64,000 nucleotides of DNA from Mikania micrantha (lineage: Eukaryota > Streptophyta > Magnoliopsida > Asterales > Asteraceae): positions 16,712,755 to 16,776,754 of the forward strand of contig CM018695.1 in the NCBI GenBank assembly GCA_009363875.1, in the 5' to 3' direction. The position numbers and the translations under genes are program-made. Of the stretch, positions 34,823-47,404 are shown in pieces; position 1 is the stretch's first letter, and each line of letters opens with the position of its first letter. The notes under the pieces are model-generated. The model was not told the DNA's origin and made no database searches. It was given only the letters and a program-made list of their open reading frames with translations.

Positions 34823-36540
34823 CCATTCCATGAGTTCTTGAGTACTTACTTTCACAAATCCAGCTCTTCCTCATCCTCCTCCTCTTCTGATGCTGCAGGG
34901 GCATCCTTGGAGAATGAACAAGATCATGTCTCCATGGAGCCCAAATCTCCTGATGAAACCCCAAAGTCTCCTTCTGAGACTAGGTCCCCTTCTGGGACCA
35001 CAACCCAGGTTCCCATGGAGAACCCCAATCAAGCCACAACCTCTATCTCCATGGAACCTAAGTCTCCTCTTGAGACAAGAGTCGATAAACACATGTCTCC
35101 TCTTGAGACAGTGGTTGTTTATGAGGATCTATCTTCAGATCCTAAGCTCTCTGAGGGCACCACTAAGGAACCATTCAATGTGGTTGGTTAACTGGAGGAG
35201 GCAGTGAATGCTGAGGTTAACTCCGAAGCTGCAACTGTTTCTGAAGGCCCAGCCATAATTGAGGTATCCTCCTCATATGAACTCTTGGCCGATGAACCAG
35301 CTGATGAGGACACATGATCTATCTCCTCTGAGTCAAATAAAATGGATAAAGGGAAAAGGAAACTGACTCCAGAGGAGGATGCTGCACAAGAAGAAAGGAG
35401 GCCATCACAGAAGAATGGCCGACCATATACTTCTATGGATGGAGACATTCTGATACTTGCTGGTCTCCTCTAGGAGAAGGGATATGACGTTGATGAAGTA
35501 CTAATCTGGTCGGTACCTGAGATGGCTGCTGAGCTGGACAGGGTGCAGCAGCTTGAACAGGCTGCTGCTGCATCCAAAGCCGAGAGAAGATGAAGCTGTT
35601 CCTTTTGAACTACAACTTCTCGAAGAGGCAGCTTGCTCCTATGAAGAACTCCACCTTGGATTTACATGTAAGAGAAATCAAAAGCAAGATAGCCAGGGGA
35701 GAATTACCTTCAGTAGAGCAGATCCAGGCACATCAGGATGCACTAAACCTTGGCCTCCAGGGACTCTTCCAGGGAAGAATAACTGAAAAACCTCTCTCTA
35801 ATGCAGCATTCAAAGAGAGTTTGGAAGATATGTATGATGCCTCAAAGAATACGAACTTCCCTAAGTAAGAGACTCCCTCTCCACTATCCAGTCCTTCGTA
35901 TGATAACTTGCCCATTTCCTTAGTGACCAAAATCAAAAGAAGTCAAACAAAGCAACAAACCACTAATCCTGAGGAACAATCAAGGATGGAAGGAGAAAAG
36001 GAAGAATTGGCTTCTACTGAAGCTACATGGGCTTCAACGGAAGCTGAAAGAACTCCTACTGATGCTACAGTGGCTTCCACTGAAGCTGAAATAGCTTCCA
36101 TTGAAGCAGTTGCTTCCACTGGAGCAGAAGCAACTCCAGAAGCCACTGATGATGAGGATGATGAAAGAGAGCAGGAGGAACATGAACAAGGATGTACACT
36201 CTCATGTCAAATAGTTCCTTTTAGAAGGCGTGGTCCTTTCAGAAAGAGAAAGACTGGAGCAAGAAGAAAACGACATAATGAAATACCCATAAGTGTGTAC
36301 TTTCCCATTATTGAATGGAGCTACTTATCCCTGGAGAAGATGTTCGTTTTGAGATTCTGCGATGGAAACATAGTGAAACTCCAGGATTATCAGCTATGTG
36401 GTCTCCCTGTTCCAAACATCTTTGATCTAGCAAACCTGCCTCTACTCAATCTAGATAACGACTTCGAAGGAGGTCTCGCAACAATACTTGTCCAGAGAAA
36501 AGCTGAGAACTTAATAAATGAAGGACATAAGTTTTGGTAG
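34823..36540 (+). pseudogene. SIRE accessory ORF, C-terminal part
   Basis: This continues the interrupted region in shifting frames. 34823-35191 encodes a Ser run and repeated MEPKSP and SPLET units. 35590-35868 encodes a helical charged stretch (LDLHVREIKSKIARGELPSV). 35908-36540 carries tandem ASTEA-type units (about 35995-36145), an acidic run, a basic run (RRRGPFRKRKTGARRKRH) and an ordered-looking end (EWSYLSLEKMFVLRF) that stops at 36540, just before the polypurine tract. Stops near 35191 and 35871 show decay. The basic run might act as a nuclear or nucleic-acid-binding segment, which is inference. Confidence 0.6.
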
Positions 36541-36546
36541 CATCAG

Positions 36547-36559
36547 CCTAAGGGGAGAC
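36547..36559 (+). other. Polypurine tract of SIRE-type element
   Basis: CCTAAGGGGAGAC directly precedes the 3' LTR. Confidence 0.88.
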
Positions 36560-37352
36560 TGTAAGGACCATTGAGGCTGATGCGCACCAAAACATCTATG
36601 GATCAAGTCGTGGACTTTCAGAAGACATACAACCGCTGAAAGATAAGAATTAATCTTCGGAAGAACCATTTCTTCCGAAGGATAATTCTCTTCCACTGAA
36701 AGCTTTCGGATCCCTCTTCAGTACTTAGAGGTACAAATCGATCAGTGCTTCTGATCGATCATCAGCAGTTCCGATCATCAGTGGTTCCCAAGACAAAGAC
36801 TTCCGAAGACTTTATCTCTGAAAAAGATTCTGGATACTTATAGAAATAATCAGAGTTGCTTTCTCACACTCAGACCAACAGAGAAAACATTCCGATGTTA
36901 GTCAGCAACAAAGAAGATTTGTCAGAACTACAAAGATACTAAGCAGTTAATGCGTTTTGTTGTTTAAGTATTTATTGTAAAAGTCAATGGAGTCCTTTGT
37001 ATTGATTGTAATTAATATGGCTTGGCCTGTCAAGACCATAACAGATACTAGATTTAGCATACGTTTGTTTCTAGTGTTTTGTCCAGCCATGTATCCCTAC
37101 GAGGATACAGCTGTAGGTCTTAGTATATATAATCCTTCACTTGTTAGTTAGCAAGACACGAGTGAGTGCTTGAGCTAAGACTTGTAAACTCAACAGTTGA
37201 ATGCAATATACTTTGACATTGAATTTATAATTGATTTCTGCATTTTGTTTCAATCTGTTTTGCAAATCAATTTGATAGAATTTCTGCATCTATAAGCTTC
37301 GTAGAAGATAACTTGTGAAAGTGTTGTGTAAGTTACATAAACCGATCCAACA
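36560..37352 (+). repeat. 3' LTR of SIRE-type element
   Basis: 793 bp, colinear with 23172-23962, with a TATA-like TAGTATATATAATCC near 37119-37133 and five CTTCYGA-class words. Followed by target duplication ATGGA. Confidence 0.94.
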
Positions 37353-37357
37353 ATGGA

Positions 37358-38275
37358 CCCGAATGTAAATTTATGAATGAGAAGAAACGAAGAATAAGAA
37401 ACAAATATAGTATTCTTTAAAATTTAGTTCTGTTAAAATTTATTTTATGCTTTTTTGTTATAAGTTTTTTGATTTTATATGCAATGTCCACTATATATAT
37501 TTAAAATACTAGTCTAGTACCCGCGAGTTGCAGCGGAACACACAACACTTCAGTTGGATGCTTTAAAGGTTTGCATGGTTCGTTCTTGAGTCATAACCAT
37601 AACAAAAACATTCTTTTTTAACTTGATACTTAACTAAAAGTGACTTTAACTACTGACATAAAAGGTCAAATGCACCAAAAATGTCAAGAAGTGATTCATT
37701 TGATTTGAAGGGTTTTCTTTTATAATCACTATATCTCACTTAAATTCTAAAAAGCTACCAATGTGAGACAAAGTGAAAACACAAACAAACATTTAGATTA
37801 GAATTAAAAAGTTGTATCATATGTCATAAGAGTTGTAAAACTCTTAGTTTAAGAGATTTAAACAAATTACTATTTTGTCCTTCTAATATGTATTATATAG
37901 TAGTATCGATTAAGGTTATGTTAAATTTAAATTAATATAAATCGAATAAAATGAAAGGGAATTAGAAGGGTGTGAGCACTCATACATCATATGCCTCTCA
38001 TGTTGTTCTCGCGTGAGTGTAATAAAATAATGGTACAATATCACCTATGTGAGTATGTGACACTCACATGACTTGAGTACTTATCATAAAAACACATGTT
38101 AAACCGAAGACCTGTCTTCGTGGAAAGTTGTCTATACCAACAACTTTATGTAGTCAAGAAAGGAGCGACGTATCTAAAAAATTTTCTTGTAGTGTTTCTT
38201 GATAATCATTTTTAGGAATTAAGTCATCTATAATTTAGCTTTTGAATATAATCACACATACAAAGGAGGTGATCG
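37358..38275. other. AT-rich spacer with a CACTA-like end
   Basis: No gene seen. At 38176-38194 the sequence ends TTTTCTTGTAGTG, the reverse complement of a CACTACAAGAAAA terminus. No partner terminus was found, and its 3-bp flank does not match that of the CACTA-like end at 15516. A patch reading TAGTACCCGCGAGTTGCAGCGG near 37511-37534 resembles ends of some plant DNA elements, but I cannot assign it. Confidence 0.4.
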
Positions 38276-38602
38276 TATATATTAGGAAAAACTTCTCTTT
38301 TATTTCATATGGTTTGACAGTTTTAAATCTTTTGCTCCAAGCTTTTCAAAATGATAATTATGTTCACCATGGTTTGACAGTCTAACCATTTTGCTCCATG
38401 TGGTTTGAGAGTTATAACATTTTTGCTCCATGTGGTTTCAAAAAAAATAGAGAATAATGGAGATATATTGGAAAAGTCTGGAGCAAAATGGTTAAACTAT
38501 CAAACCATAGTGAGCATAATGACCATTTTGAAAAGTTTGGAGCAAAATGATTAAAACTATCAAAACACATGAAGCAAAAGAGAAGTTATTCCTATATATT
38601 AT
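38276..38602. mobile_element. Foldback MITE-like inverted repeat
   Basis: The left arm (about 38276-38400) and the reverse complement of the right arm (about 38480-38602) match closely: AACTTCTCTTTT, GTTTGACAGTTTTAA, TTTTGCTCCA and TTTTCAAAATG occur in the same order on both. Arms of about 120 bases surround a loop of about 80 bases. Within each arm the GGTTTGA...TTTTGCTCC unit is itself repeated. No coding sequence. A transcript would fold into a long hairpin and could feed small-RNA production; that is inference. Outer boundaries are approximate. Confidence 0.75.
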
Positions 38603-41600
38603 AATTATTGTAGTCAAAGTCGTAATATAATCACACAACCCTTTGCAACAATCGCGTAAGATTGATATATTCTTTGCTATAACAATCACAAACATATAAG
38701 TCGCTGGCTAATAGGTTATGTGAATGATTATTTAAAGGAGACTTAATCAAACTGTCATGTTTACGTCATGTGACTAACGAGACTATTAATAAAAAAAGTG
38801 TAATAAGGCATTAATCACCTAGCAAGTAAAGGAAAATAGGAATAATATGATGATTAGTATTCTTGATTAAAAAAATAAATAAAAAATAAAAAAAATTGGC
38901 ATCATCTTCCACAACAAGTGACTATCATACTAATAAAAGGGTTTAATGATAATATACCCAAATTTCTTCTTAAATGATCCCTTTCTACTAAAACCCTACT
39001 ACACTTGGCGTGATAGACAAATTGCCCCGTTTAAAAAGAGAAGCATTTCTCCTCCCGCAAATACTACTTTGTAGGGTTCCCAAACGTTGTTCACTTTGTA
39101 TCTTGTCCGTCAATACGAATATATGCATGCATGCATGAATGTATGTAAAATTCATTTATAAAATAATAAGTATTCAAAATCTCTAACCCTCAAGTCAACA
39201 AGATACTTGATTTGTCCTTCTATTGATTAAGTTGTAGGATTCTACTTTATTGGTGTCAATTGATGTATGTATTTTTTTTTTCTAGTATTTTGATTGATGA
39301 CTTGATTTATAATGAAATTTACATCTTAAAATAAAATAAAATAAAATAAAATAAAAGAGATACATTCGTCCTGCTTGCAAAGGATGCAAAGCACCAATAG
39401 GTACGCATAGGTACATCATCTTTTCTTTTTAACTACAAGCATGATACTTAGCCAGATGGGAATATCAAAGGTTGGATTTTTATGTCTCCAAGTACAAAAT
39501 TGTACTCCATATATTTCACACTTGAATCTTTTTTGAAGGACAAAAGTGACTACTTCAATTGCAACGTGTCTTACTCCTGTTTATCCATCTCTTTTCAAAC
39601 ACATATGCATATATTTTCTATTTACAAATTGCGCCAAAATGATTTTTAGTTTTTAATCACTTGCTCATGATAATCTAAAAATTGTTGACATTTTAATCTT
39701 TAACATTAAAATATGATCTATTTTTCTTTTAAATTTTTGTTATTTGATCAAAATACCCACCTTATAAGAAACAATATATTAATAATAAGGAACTAAAACA
39801 AAAACAATAATTATAGGCCATACACTACTATACTTAGAGGCGCGAATTTTCAACACGACACTAGCCTAACACGGATTTTTTTGTTAGAGTATTAGCTAAA
39901 CATGTTTTGGTCTTTTTTAAGTCGAACATGTGCTAACCTGATTATATAAACGGGTCACGTTCAGGTCAAACACATCAAGTAGGCTGGTTGACCCATTTAT
40001 TTTGAAAAAAAAACATATAATTTTTATCATGGTATTCAATGTTAAATTTTAATATATTTATATTTTGATTTTATGATTACCAACAAAATAAAAAAAATAA
40101 TGATAAATAAATGATATTATTCAAGATATTATTTTTTTTAATGCGAAAAAAGTGTGAATATGAAATAGATTATGAAACAATGTTTAAAAACTAACATATT
40201 TTGATTGACAATGCTTTTGTTTTAATTTGGACTGATTTATTTACAAAACCCGGTGTATTTTAGTTACGATCTTTTTATTATATAATGCATTTTGATGATG
40301 ATTTATGATTTTGTAGTACAATGTGAAAAGTAATATATGTATATATCAGGTCAATCAGGCCGGATTCGAGTCAAGTAAAAATTAAAGTTGGGTTCGTATT
40401 TGTGCTTTTAGCATGATTGTTAGGTTCAGGTTCAGGTTTAGGTTTGTGTAAATTTTTTAGGTTCAGGTTAGGTTAGGTTGAACCCGAAACCTGTCGACCC
40501 GACTCATTCAGCACCCAAAGTCACTACTAATCCTTGTCTTCCTACCTACCTACCCAACATGTATGTTTTCTTCCATCTATCTACTTTATTTCTCATTAAA
40601 ACGGCTTTGATATAACAATATCTTATTATTTAAAGAGAGGACATCCATCACTAGGATATGACGATTTAAGGTTGCAATGATAGTTACGACTGTTGGTAGC
40701 AAATGTGGGAAGAGAGACCCGAAAGTGAGTATAGTGGTGGATGTGGTGATGGCGGTATTTTTTTTTCTTTACTTGAAGAGACAAGGAAAGGGTTTTAGGG
40801 GTGGGGGAAAGAAAGGTCTAAGAAAAATATAACAATGTAATTAAATCTTTTCTTATATCATGTGGATCTCATTAGATTGTTAATAAATTAATTATGTTTT
40901 TAGATTAGATTTGCCTTAATTTTCCTAGTAAAATGGGAAAATGATGAGAAATAAAAAAATCAAATAATTACAATTCGTGAAGTTTATAAGAGGTGTGTGT
41001 TTGTTATTTAAAAAAAATATATGACATATAATTTTAAGTTAGTTTTTTCTTCAAACCCAAATACCTTCTATTTTAATATATACTGGAAAAAAAAAAAGTA
41101 AAAGTCACGTTAATGATAATCATTTCTTTTAATTGTTTTTGATATTTACTTTTATTTTACTTTTGTTGAGTTAATTACACACATAATCCTTGTGGTTTAG
41201 GCAAATTAACATTTTTATGTTCTATAGTTTAAATGTAACAAGTTTGTGATTTTTGCTTTCAGTTTTGTAGTAAGTTTGTTTATTAAAGCTAATTTCCAAA
41301 AAATATATATATACTAATTAAGGTGAAATGACCAAAATAACTCTCATAAAAACTTGATTTGCTCGATAAGGTAGTAGTAGAGCCTCATAGTAGCGACTCG
41401 CTGCTACAGGGCTAGAGGCTAATCATAATTGTTGATCCTTAATTTCATTAATCTCATATTGCTCAAACCGTTACGGCATTCGAGAAACTACTCTTTGTAA
41501 AGTAAAATGGAAACCAATGATAGGCATATGTGTAACAATGTGCATAGTTGTCATTGTCACGTGACCTATTCGGTCATCCTCTTATGTATATATCCATGTA

Positions 41601-41623
41601 AAGGACCTCACATGTTGCAAACC
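38603..41623. other. AT-rich spacer
   Basis: No recognised gene or RNA. It contains an (AAAAT)n run (39329-39357), an ATGC tetramer run near 39123-39138, several A and T runs, and a patch around 40420-40510 with degenerate GGTTCA and GGTTAG words next to ACCCGAAACCTGTCGACCCG. The last has the look of a decayed DNA transposon end, with a possible opposite end near 39840-39870, but I cannot match the two arms with confidence. Confidence 0.5.
39329..39357. repeat. (AAAAT)n microsatellite
   Basis: About six AAAAT units in tandem. Confidence 0.93.
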
Positions 41624-41771
41624 TTATCCTAGGTGCATCATTAATCTATGGCCATCATGTATATTCAAAAAATACTTACGGTGCGCTAATTCAAAAAGAT
41701 TTGTCCTTGTCTTGGCCTCCACGTATAACCCTAAGATCATGCCAAACTCAAAAAGGGACATCCGATGCAAG
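41624..41771 (-). pseudogene. Fragment of a transposon-associated plant protein
   Basis: Before the TRIM insertion the minus strand read HRMSLFEFGMILGLYVEAKT and then LFELAHRKYF. The motif FEFG-LGLY is reminiscent of proteins carried by Mutator-like or Ulp1-bearing elements in composites. On its other side (42446 and beyond) I cannot follow the frame. The TRIM-sized element at 41772 sits inside it. Assignment is by general resemblance only. Confidence 0.3.
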
Positions 41772-42445
41772 TGTTGGTAATCAAACTTGTAATATGAAGA
41801 ACAATAATGACTTCTGTCGAAGAAAATTAACAAAAAGACAGACCTGCAAACTTTTTCACAATACTTTTGTTCTAATTGATTCCTTAGTTTCTGAAATATT
41901 GCAACATGTTCCTTCGGTTTGATTAAATTTGTATGGCTTCAAACTTCCAAAGTTGGATTTTACTTTAACCATTAATCCTGACGACGACATTATATTTTGA
42001 TGCTTGGTTCTGAATTAATCGCTTTTTCAATTTATTCAAAACACGGTTGTGCTCCACTTTTTTACATCAACGATCGCATAGAACTAGAATTTTTATTCTA
42101 TTTGTGTCTACTTCTTCCTGGATTTGGCGTTGTTGCCATCGATTTGCCTTGCTCTGTTCAATAAATTGATGTAAACTTGAAAAGCCAATACGAAATTAAA
42201 TTGGTCACCTCCTTTCAATGATCAAATTTCTTCTACTTTCTTTCAGATTTGATTGATCCCACACAAACTGATTTCTGCTCTCTTCCTTGAATCGATTAAT
42301 TCTTGCCTCCTTTGAATCGATTGCTTGCTCTGATACCAATTGTTGGTAATCAGACTTGTATGAATTGAAAGAACATATTTTTCTCTGCAAGTTTTATTCT
42401 CAAAATTCATTATTGTTCTTCATATTACAAGTCTGATTACCAACA
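41772..42445 (-). mobile_element. TRIM-sized LTR element with inverted outer ends
   Basis: 674 bp flanked by GCAAG on both sides (41767-41771 and 42446-42450). The right LTR is 42341-42445 (105 bp, TGTTGG...CCAACA), and a primer-binding site lies directly left of it on the minus strand (ATTGGTATCAGAGCAAG, 42324-42340). There is no coding capacity. The left end does not repeat the right LTR directly. Instead its first 39 bases are the reverse complement of the last 39, with one mismatch. The element is thus bounded like a TIR element but has an LTR-type primer site and a 5-bp duplication. Confidence 0.75.
42341..42445 (-). repeat. Near-palindromic LTR of the TRIM-sized element
   Basis: 105 bp. 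Its two ends, TGTTGGTAATCAGACTTGTA and its complement, are themselves inverted repeats of 20 bases, unusually long for an LTR. Confidence 0.75.
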
Positions 42446-42450
42446 GCAAG

Positions 42451-43086
42451 GCACCACACAACCCAAATTGTATGATGTCTTTGTCGACTAATCACCTAAG
42501 GAGAAACAATATAAAATGTCGAAAAAAACTCGAATGTAATCTATCAATAATTCAATGTGTAACCATGATCAATGATTCGTCTCCATGGTTTGTGAACACC
42601 AAAAATAATAATTGCTCAATGATGCTTCCCAAGGATCTGTAGCTCATCCCAATCATTCTTCCTTGGGGTCTCAATCTCACTATTAATAAATTGACCCATT
42701 CAGGTATGCTTTGATCTAGATGACCTCGGAGAACTAGGACAGTGATGGTGTGAAGGACCTTCCAATGATGTCCTCCCCATAAATTCCACATTAACAACAA
42801 CATAAACATTATTATATGTACCATTAAGGGATATATGGTTGGTATAGTTTGAAAGATTAAGAACTATACAGGCAAAAAAAATTTACATATATAGTTCTTG
42901 ATGTTCGTGTGAACGTGAAGACTTATACAGGATGTTTACAAGCAATATGAAATGTATGATTTGCGATCTCAAAATGTTTCACTATGTTGATCATTGATGG
43001 AAGATAAAGAGAAACTATCTTTCTTTCAATTAAATACCAGATGAGGAAGAATGGTGTCGATGACATATCAATTCAAGTTTCAAAAC
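42451..43086. other. Spacer before LTR D
   Basis: No gene recognised. The minus-strand frame 42824-42552 has no known motif. Confidence 0.5.
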
Positions 43087-44292
43087 TGTAACACCCCCAT
43101 CCAAGGGGTGTCACGTCATACCATTCTTAACCAGTCATATAAAGCGAAAGACTTAATAGACCACAAAAATATAGATAGATTTAAACTTTCAAAAACATAG
43201 TAATACATGCACAATTAATGTGCTTACAGTGAAGAATTTTTAAAACATTTTTAAATATTTAATTTTCATGGTTTAACAAAATCCTTAGCCATATCATGCA
43301 TGCGGGTTTCAAAAGTTAGTCTTCTGCTTCTTGTTAGCATCCGTCTTAAATCCCTTCATTTCCTTGTTCCTGTATTACCTATATCACGAGCTAAAACAAG
43401 TCAACTATATACATAGTTGGTGAGTCATGACTGGTGACATTTAAAATAATAATCAAATCATATTTGCATTTGCATGTAAACTGGTTGTCAAATCAAGTGT
43501 CATAACGTCAAGTACTCGTTCGTCAATGATCCTAACGCGGTGTTTGTTAACATATACACTACTCTAGAGCCACTGGTGCAGATCCAGTGTTGAATGACAC
43601 ACATGGGGTCCACTATAGTGCTACACCAAATCCTATCTGTGACATTAACCGCAGCAACTCCACCGTAGTGAACAGTCGCTGGGAAATCCCTTGTCCCCAT
43701 AGGGAATGGCCTGTATGCCGGAGTCGAATACCCGACCCCTTCCTGAAACCTTATCCTTATCCTTAGCTTCTAGAGCAAGGTATCTTTAATTCTCATGGAT
43801 ATGTCTGAACGCGTATATGCCCCGAGGTAGTTGTAAGTAGGTCTTACAGTTACAGCGACCCACCTCTTCCTCCTGCCTTGATTATTTGCCTCTAACCAAC
43901 ATCCATAACCTGATGTACCTAAGTATATGTAATGCTAGCTAAAAGGTACAGTTTATCTTACAGCAACACACATAAAAGTCCTTTAAATAAAATCCTAATA
44001 AAAGAGCTTGGATACATCCCCAAAACAATTAAGTAAAAAGAGGAGGTCAAGAGTTACCTGAATCATTTTACCGGTTTGTAAATCCTGAAGTAGTAGGTTC
44101 ACCAAGTCCTTGTGGGTAAGGCTAATCACATACGCACAAACCTAGTGTATGACAAACATCTTAAGTTAAAACGTGAGCTTAGAAAGTGGTCCCATGACCT
44201 AATCTTGAATCCTTAATCTTGACTCTTAAGATATATTACCAAAATTAGAAATTTGGTAATAGTCATAATTATAACCGAGGATGATTCTCTTA
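43087..44292 (-). repeat. LTR fragment of gypsy family D
   Basis: Starts TGTAACACCCCCATCC in plus reading, the form of a gypsy LTR end on the minus strand. It contains GTCAACTATATACATAGTTGGTGAG (about 43391-43415, shown here only as its family motif) and a donor-like site near 44055 (minus-strand CAGGTAACTC). It is cut at 44293 by LTR A. No internal region or partner LTR is in the window. Confidence 0.65.
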
Positions 44293-46224
44293 TGTGACAC
44301 CTCGTAATTTCCAGGTCAGCTTTTAATTTAATTAAATGTTTATTTAATTAACATTTGCATATGTGGCACTAGAATTAGTTTAATTTAGTGTGACACGTTA
44401 CATGTTAGTACAAACACAGTCGCCAACACGATAATTCAGTGAATTATCGAAGAAAGCACACACATGTCGAATAATTCACGAACGTTGGTGAACGTTGAAC
44501 AAAACGAATAATTGAACACTAATTTGTTCACAATTGATCAAACATCGAGCAAATTAAGTTCCAACATCGACAAATGACGTGTTACAAATGAGAAACGGGC
44601 AAAAATCGAATCAAACGACTGAAATTGGGCTAATTGGGCTGAACCGGCCGGCTTCGCGGTACGCCAAGGGCCCTGGATTGAGCCTTGGCGGTACGCGAAG
44701 ACCGATCATCTTCTAACTTGGTGGTATGCGCTGTGTTTCGGGAGGAAATCTAATTATAATATTCATCGCGGTACGCCAAGACCCCAAAGGGGCACTCTTG
44801 GCGGTACGCGAAGCTCCAAAATCGATGAAATCTTTATAAATCCACACAAAAATCATTTTTGCCATCTCTACTCATTTCCTCCGACTTCAGAAGCAACCAA
44901 CTCGACCATACCCTTTCTAAACCTCCTGTTTTCATCTCTGGAAACCTACCAATGCCATCTTGAGCTCATTGGAGGTCTTGAAGCTTTGGAACATTGAAGG
45001 AAGTATTGTTGAAGCTTGTTCTCATCACTACCTATCGATTTGATCCTCCTTAGCCATCAACAGAGCTGTTGAGCTACTGTCTTAGCTGAACTTCAACATC
45101 TTCAAGCCTTGTGAGGTAGATTCATATGTTCTTTTGCACTTTCAACACCAATACATAAACATGCAAACCATAAAATCCACATGAAAGCTCTTAAACACCA
45201 CATGCACGAATTCTTTCTTATATAAACCTATGTTTTATCATCTAGATGATCTATTTGAGTTATAATACTGAGCTATTAAGAATATTGGAGCCATTGTTGT
45301 ATTATTTATGATTATGGCTATTGATGGTGACTTCTATGTAATATGCATGTGCAAATCTATGAAGTTGTGGCTGATTTTGATTATGTATGACTGATTATTT
45401 GAGTTATTGGAATGGTTACAACAGGTTTGGTAGTAATATGCGGTCATTTGATATAGATTTGTGCAATATTGCTAAAAATAGTAACTTTTGTGACAATAAA
45501 TTATGCTGGATGGTGAGATTGATGATATAAACATGTTTAAATGATGATTTGTGGTAAATAATGACGATATTTGTATAGGAGATTTATTAGTATTGTTGAA
45601 ATGATGATGTTTGGGATAGTTACTATAAATAGTAACTTTATTTGTGCAAAAAATGCATAGGGTAATGATTTAGTAAAATGAACATGTTCAAGAGATGTAT
45701 TGTAGTTAGTAATGATGATACTAGCATGATTCATGTGTTAGATGTATTGACCGGATAATGTTAGTCATATGTTTCTATTTATAGAAACTTTAATTGAGGT
45801 TTTCATGAAATAGGATCATAGGTCTCGTTTGATTGATGATAAATGACTTAAAATGCTATAATATGATGCTAGGTAAAGTATTGTATGACTTTCTATGCTA
45901 AACACGACAAATATGGAAACTTTATATTTTTAGTAACATTAATTACTAAAAACGGTTTATGTGCTTATTTGATCGTATCTGACAACGTGTTAAATGTTAA
46001 CTTGATCACTTAGGCTTAGCGAGCATGCTAGAACTATTAAAATGTGTTAAGTTGAAACTTACTAAAAATGGAAAGTTACTATAAATAGTAAGTTGTCCAT
46101 TAACGTGACTTACGTGTTTACTGTGAATGATAAATGAACTCTAACAAACACAGTGTTCACCAACGGGTTGTGGAATCGACACGGTCAACAACGGGTCGTT
46201 GACTTTGACACGGTCAACCACGGT
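44293..46224 (+). repeat. LTR of gypsy family A, 3' truncated
   Basis: Starts TGTGACACCTCGTAATTTCC and follows family A through the GC-rich cluster (about 44650-44820, with several GCGGTACGC words) and the palindrome (about 46073-46094). It stops at 46225 where LTR C begins, so the last third is missing. Confidence 0.85.
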
Positions 46225-47404
46225 TGGAACACCCCGACCGATGGTGGAAATGTCGGGATGCCACGAGAGATGTTTAGATTGTTCATAAGCTCGTGGGCAT
46301 CTAAATGTATCATCACATATCATTTAATTCTATTAAAGTGATTACACAAAAATTATGTTCGTCATGATTCAAATACAATAAATTACACAAAAGATATAGC
46401 TAAATTATTTAAAGCCTAGTCTTCAAAGATCCAGTTAATTTAGCTAAGTCCGAGGCCCTAAGTGATGATATTCCAAAAGATGTAGAGCTATCCTTTTCTA
46501 CCTACTTCTCCTCATTCCCTGAAACATTTAGGAAATCAAGTGTCAACTACATACATAGTTGGTGAGTAATCATAAGTTTTACTTACTCCAAAAAAATATT
46601 AATAAATAGGTTTTAAGAATAACACGTGTGAACCTGTTACATAATCATCATGTGTCTACACACAAACAAACACACAAGATCAAATAATCCAAGTAATCAA
46701 AAGTAATCATCCAAATACATTCAATCAATCTCAACCAAACACAATAAATCAATAACCACCATTCACCATAATAAGTTTATCTAAATGTACTACGAAGGAC
46801 CTTAGTCAACTCAATCAACAGTAAGAGGAATCATCGCGGAGGACCGTAGTCAACTCAATTAACTATATCCCAATATGCATAAGTGTCAATACTATACACT
46901 ACAGAAGACCGCATTCAACTCAATCAACAGTGGAATCACCAAGGAGGGCCGAAGTCAACTCAATCAACGGCAATTCAATCATCACGGAGGACCGAAGTGA
47001 ACTCAATCAACAATGACTCACAGAAGTTGTGATAATACCTCATCAATAGAATCTCAATGATAATCCTAGTTTCACACATGTTATATCCAAATCATAATAG
47101 TTTTGGTATACATGTTCCACCCTCGAGTTTTAAAAGTAAAAGATTTAAAAAGAGGGTTATGAGAACTCACATTGACTAAGCGGTTTGCTTAGTTCTTCAA
47201 TAAGCGTGCATAAGAAAAGAAACTTTACTCGAATACTACAATTAAGATTTAACAATATGTTTGAGCTATAATTCCTTATTTGATTATTTTTTAAAAATAT
47301 GAGTTGTTAACTGAGTTCGTGTAGTTACAGTCCCCCCTAGTTAATGTGTTATATCAATATAATGTATGTGCAATAATAAGTACTTGAAATACAGTGATGT
47401 TACA
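46225..47404 (-). repeat. 3' LTR of gypsy C
   Basis: Plus reading TGGAACACCCCGACC to GTGATGTTACA, about 1.18 kb. The middle (about 46780-47030) has four to six diverged copies of a unit containing GAGGACCGTAGTCAACTC. The boundary with the polypurine tract is duplicated, since TTACAGTCCCCCCTAG recurs at 47325 and 47400. Confidence 0.8.

Larger units (their letters stand above)
23172..37352 (+). mobile_element. SIRE/Maximus-type Ty1/copia element with accessory ORF
   Basis: LTRs at 23172-23962 and 36560-37352 (about 790 bp each) share TGTAAGGACC...GATCCAACA ends. Target duplications ATGGA lie at 23167-23171 and 37353-37357. The primer site (23963-23980) and polypurine tract (36547-36559, CTAAGGGGAGAC) are in place. 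Order is gag, protease, integrase, RT, RNase H, then an extra open region where SIRE elements carry an env-like or accessory ORF. Length is about 14.2 kb, of which 2.86 kb is a nested solo LTR of gypsy A. Many stops and frameshifts and a deletion in RT make it defective. The copia order (integrase before RT) is clear. Confidence 0.95.

Noticed and set aside
15516..38194. A single giant CACTA element joining the ends at 15516 and 38194
   Set aside because: The 3-bp flanks differ, subterminal motifs differ, and no transposase lies between.
40425..40500. GGTTAGG-like words as interstitial telomere repeat
   Set aside because: They are not TTTAGGG units and are irregular; simple degenerate repeat.
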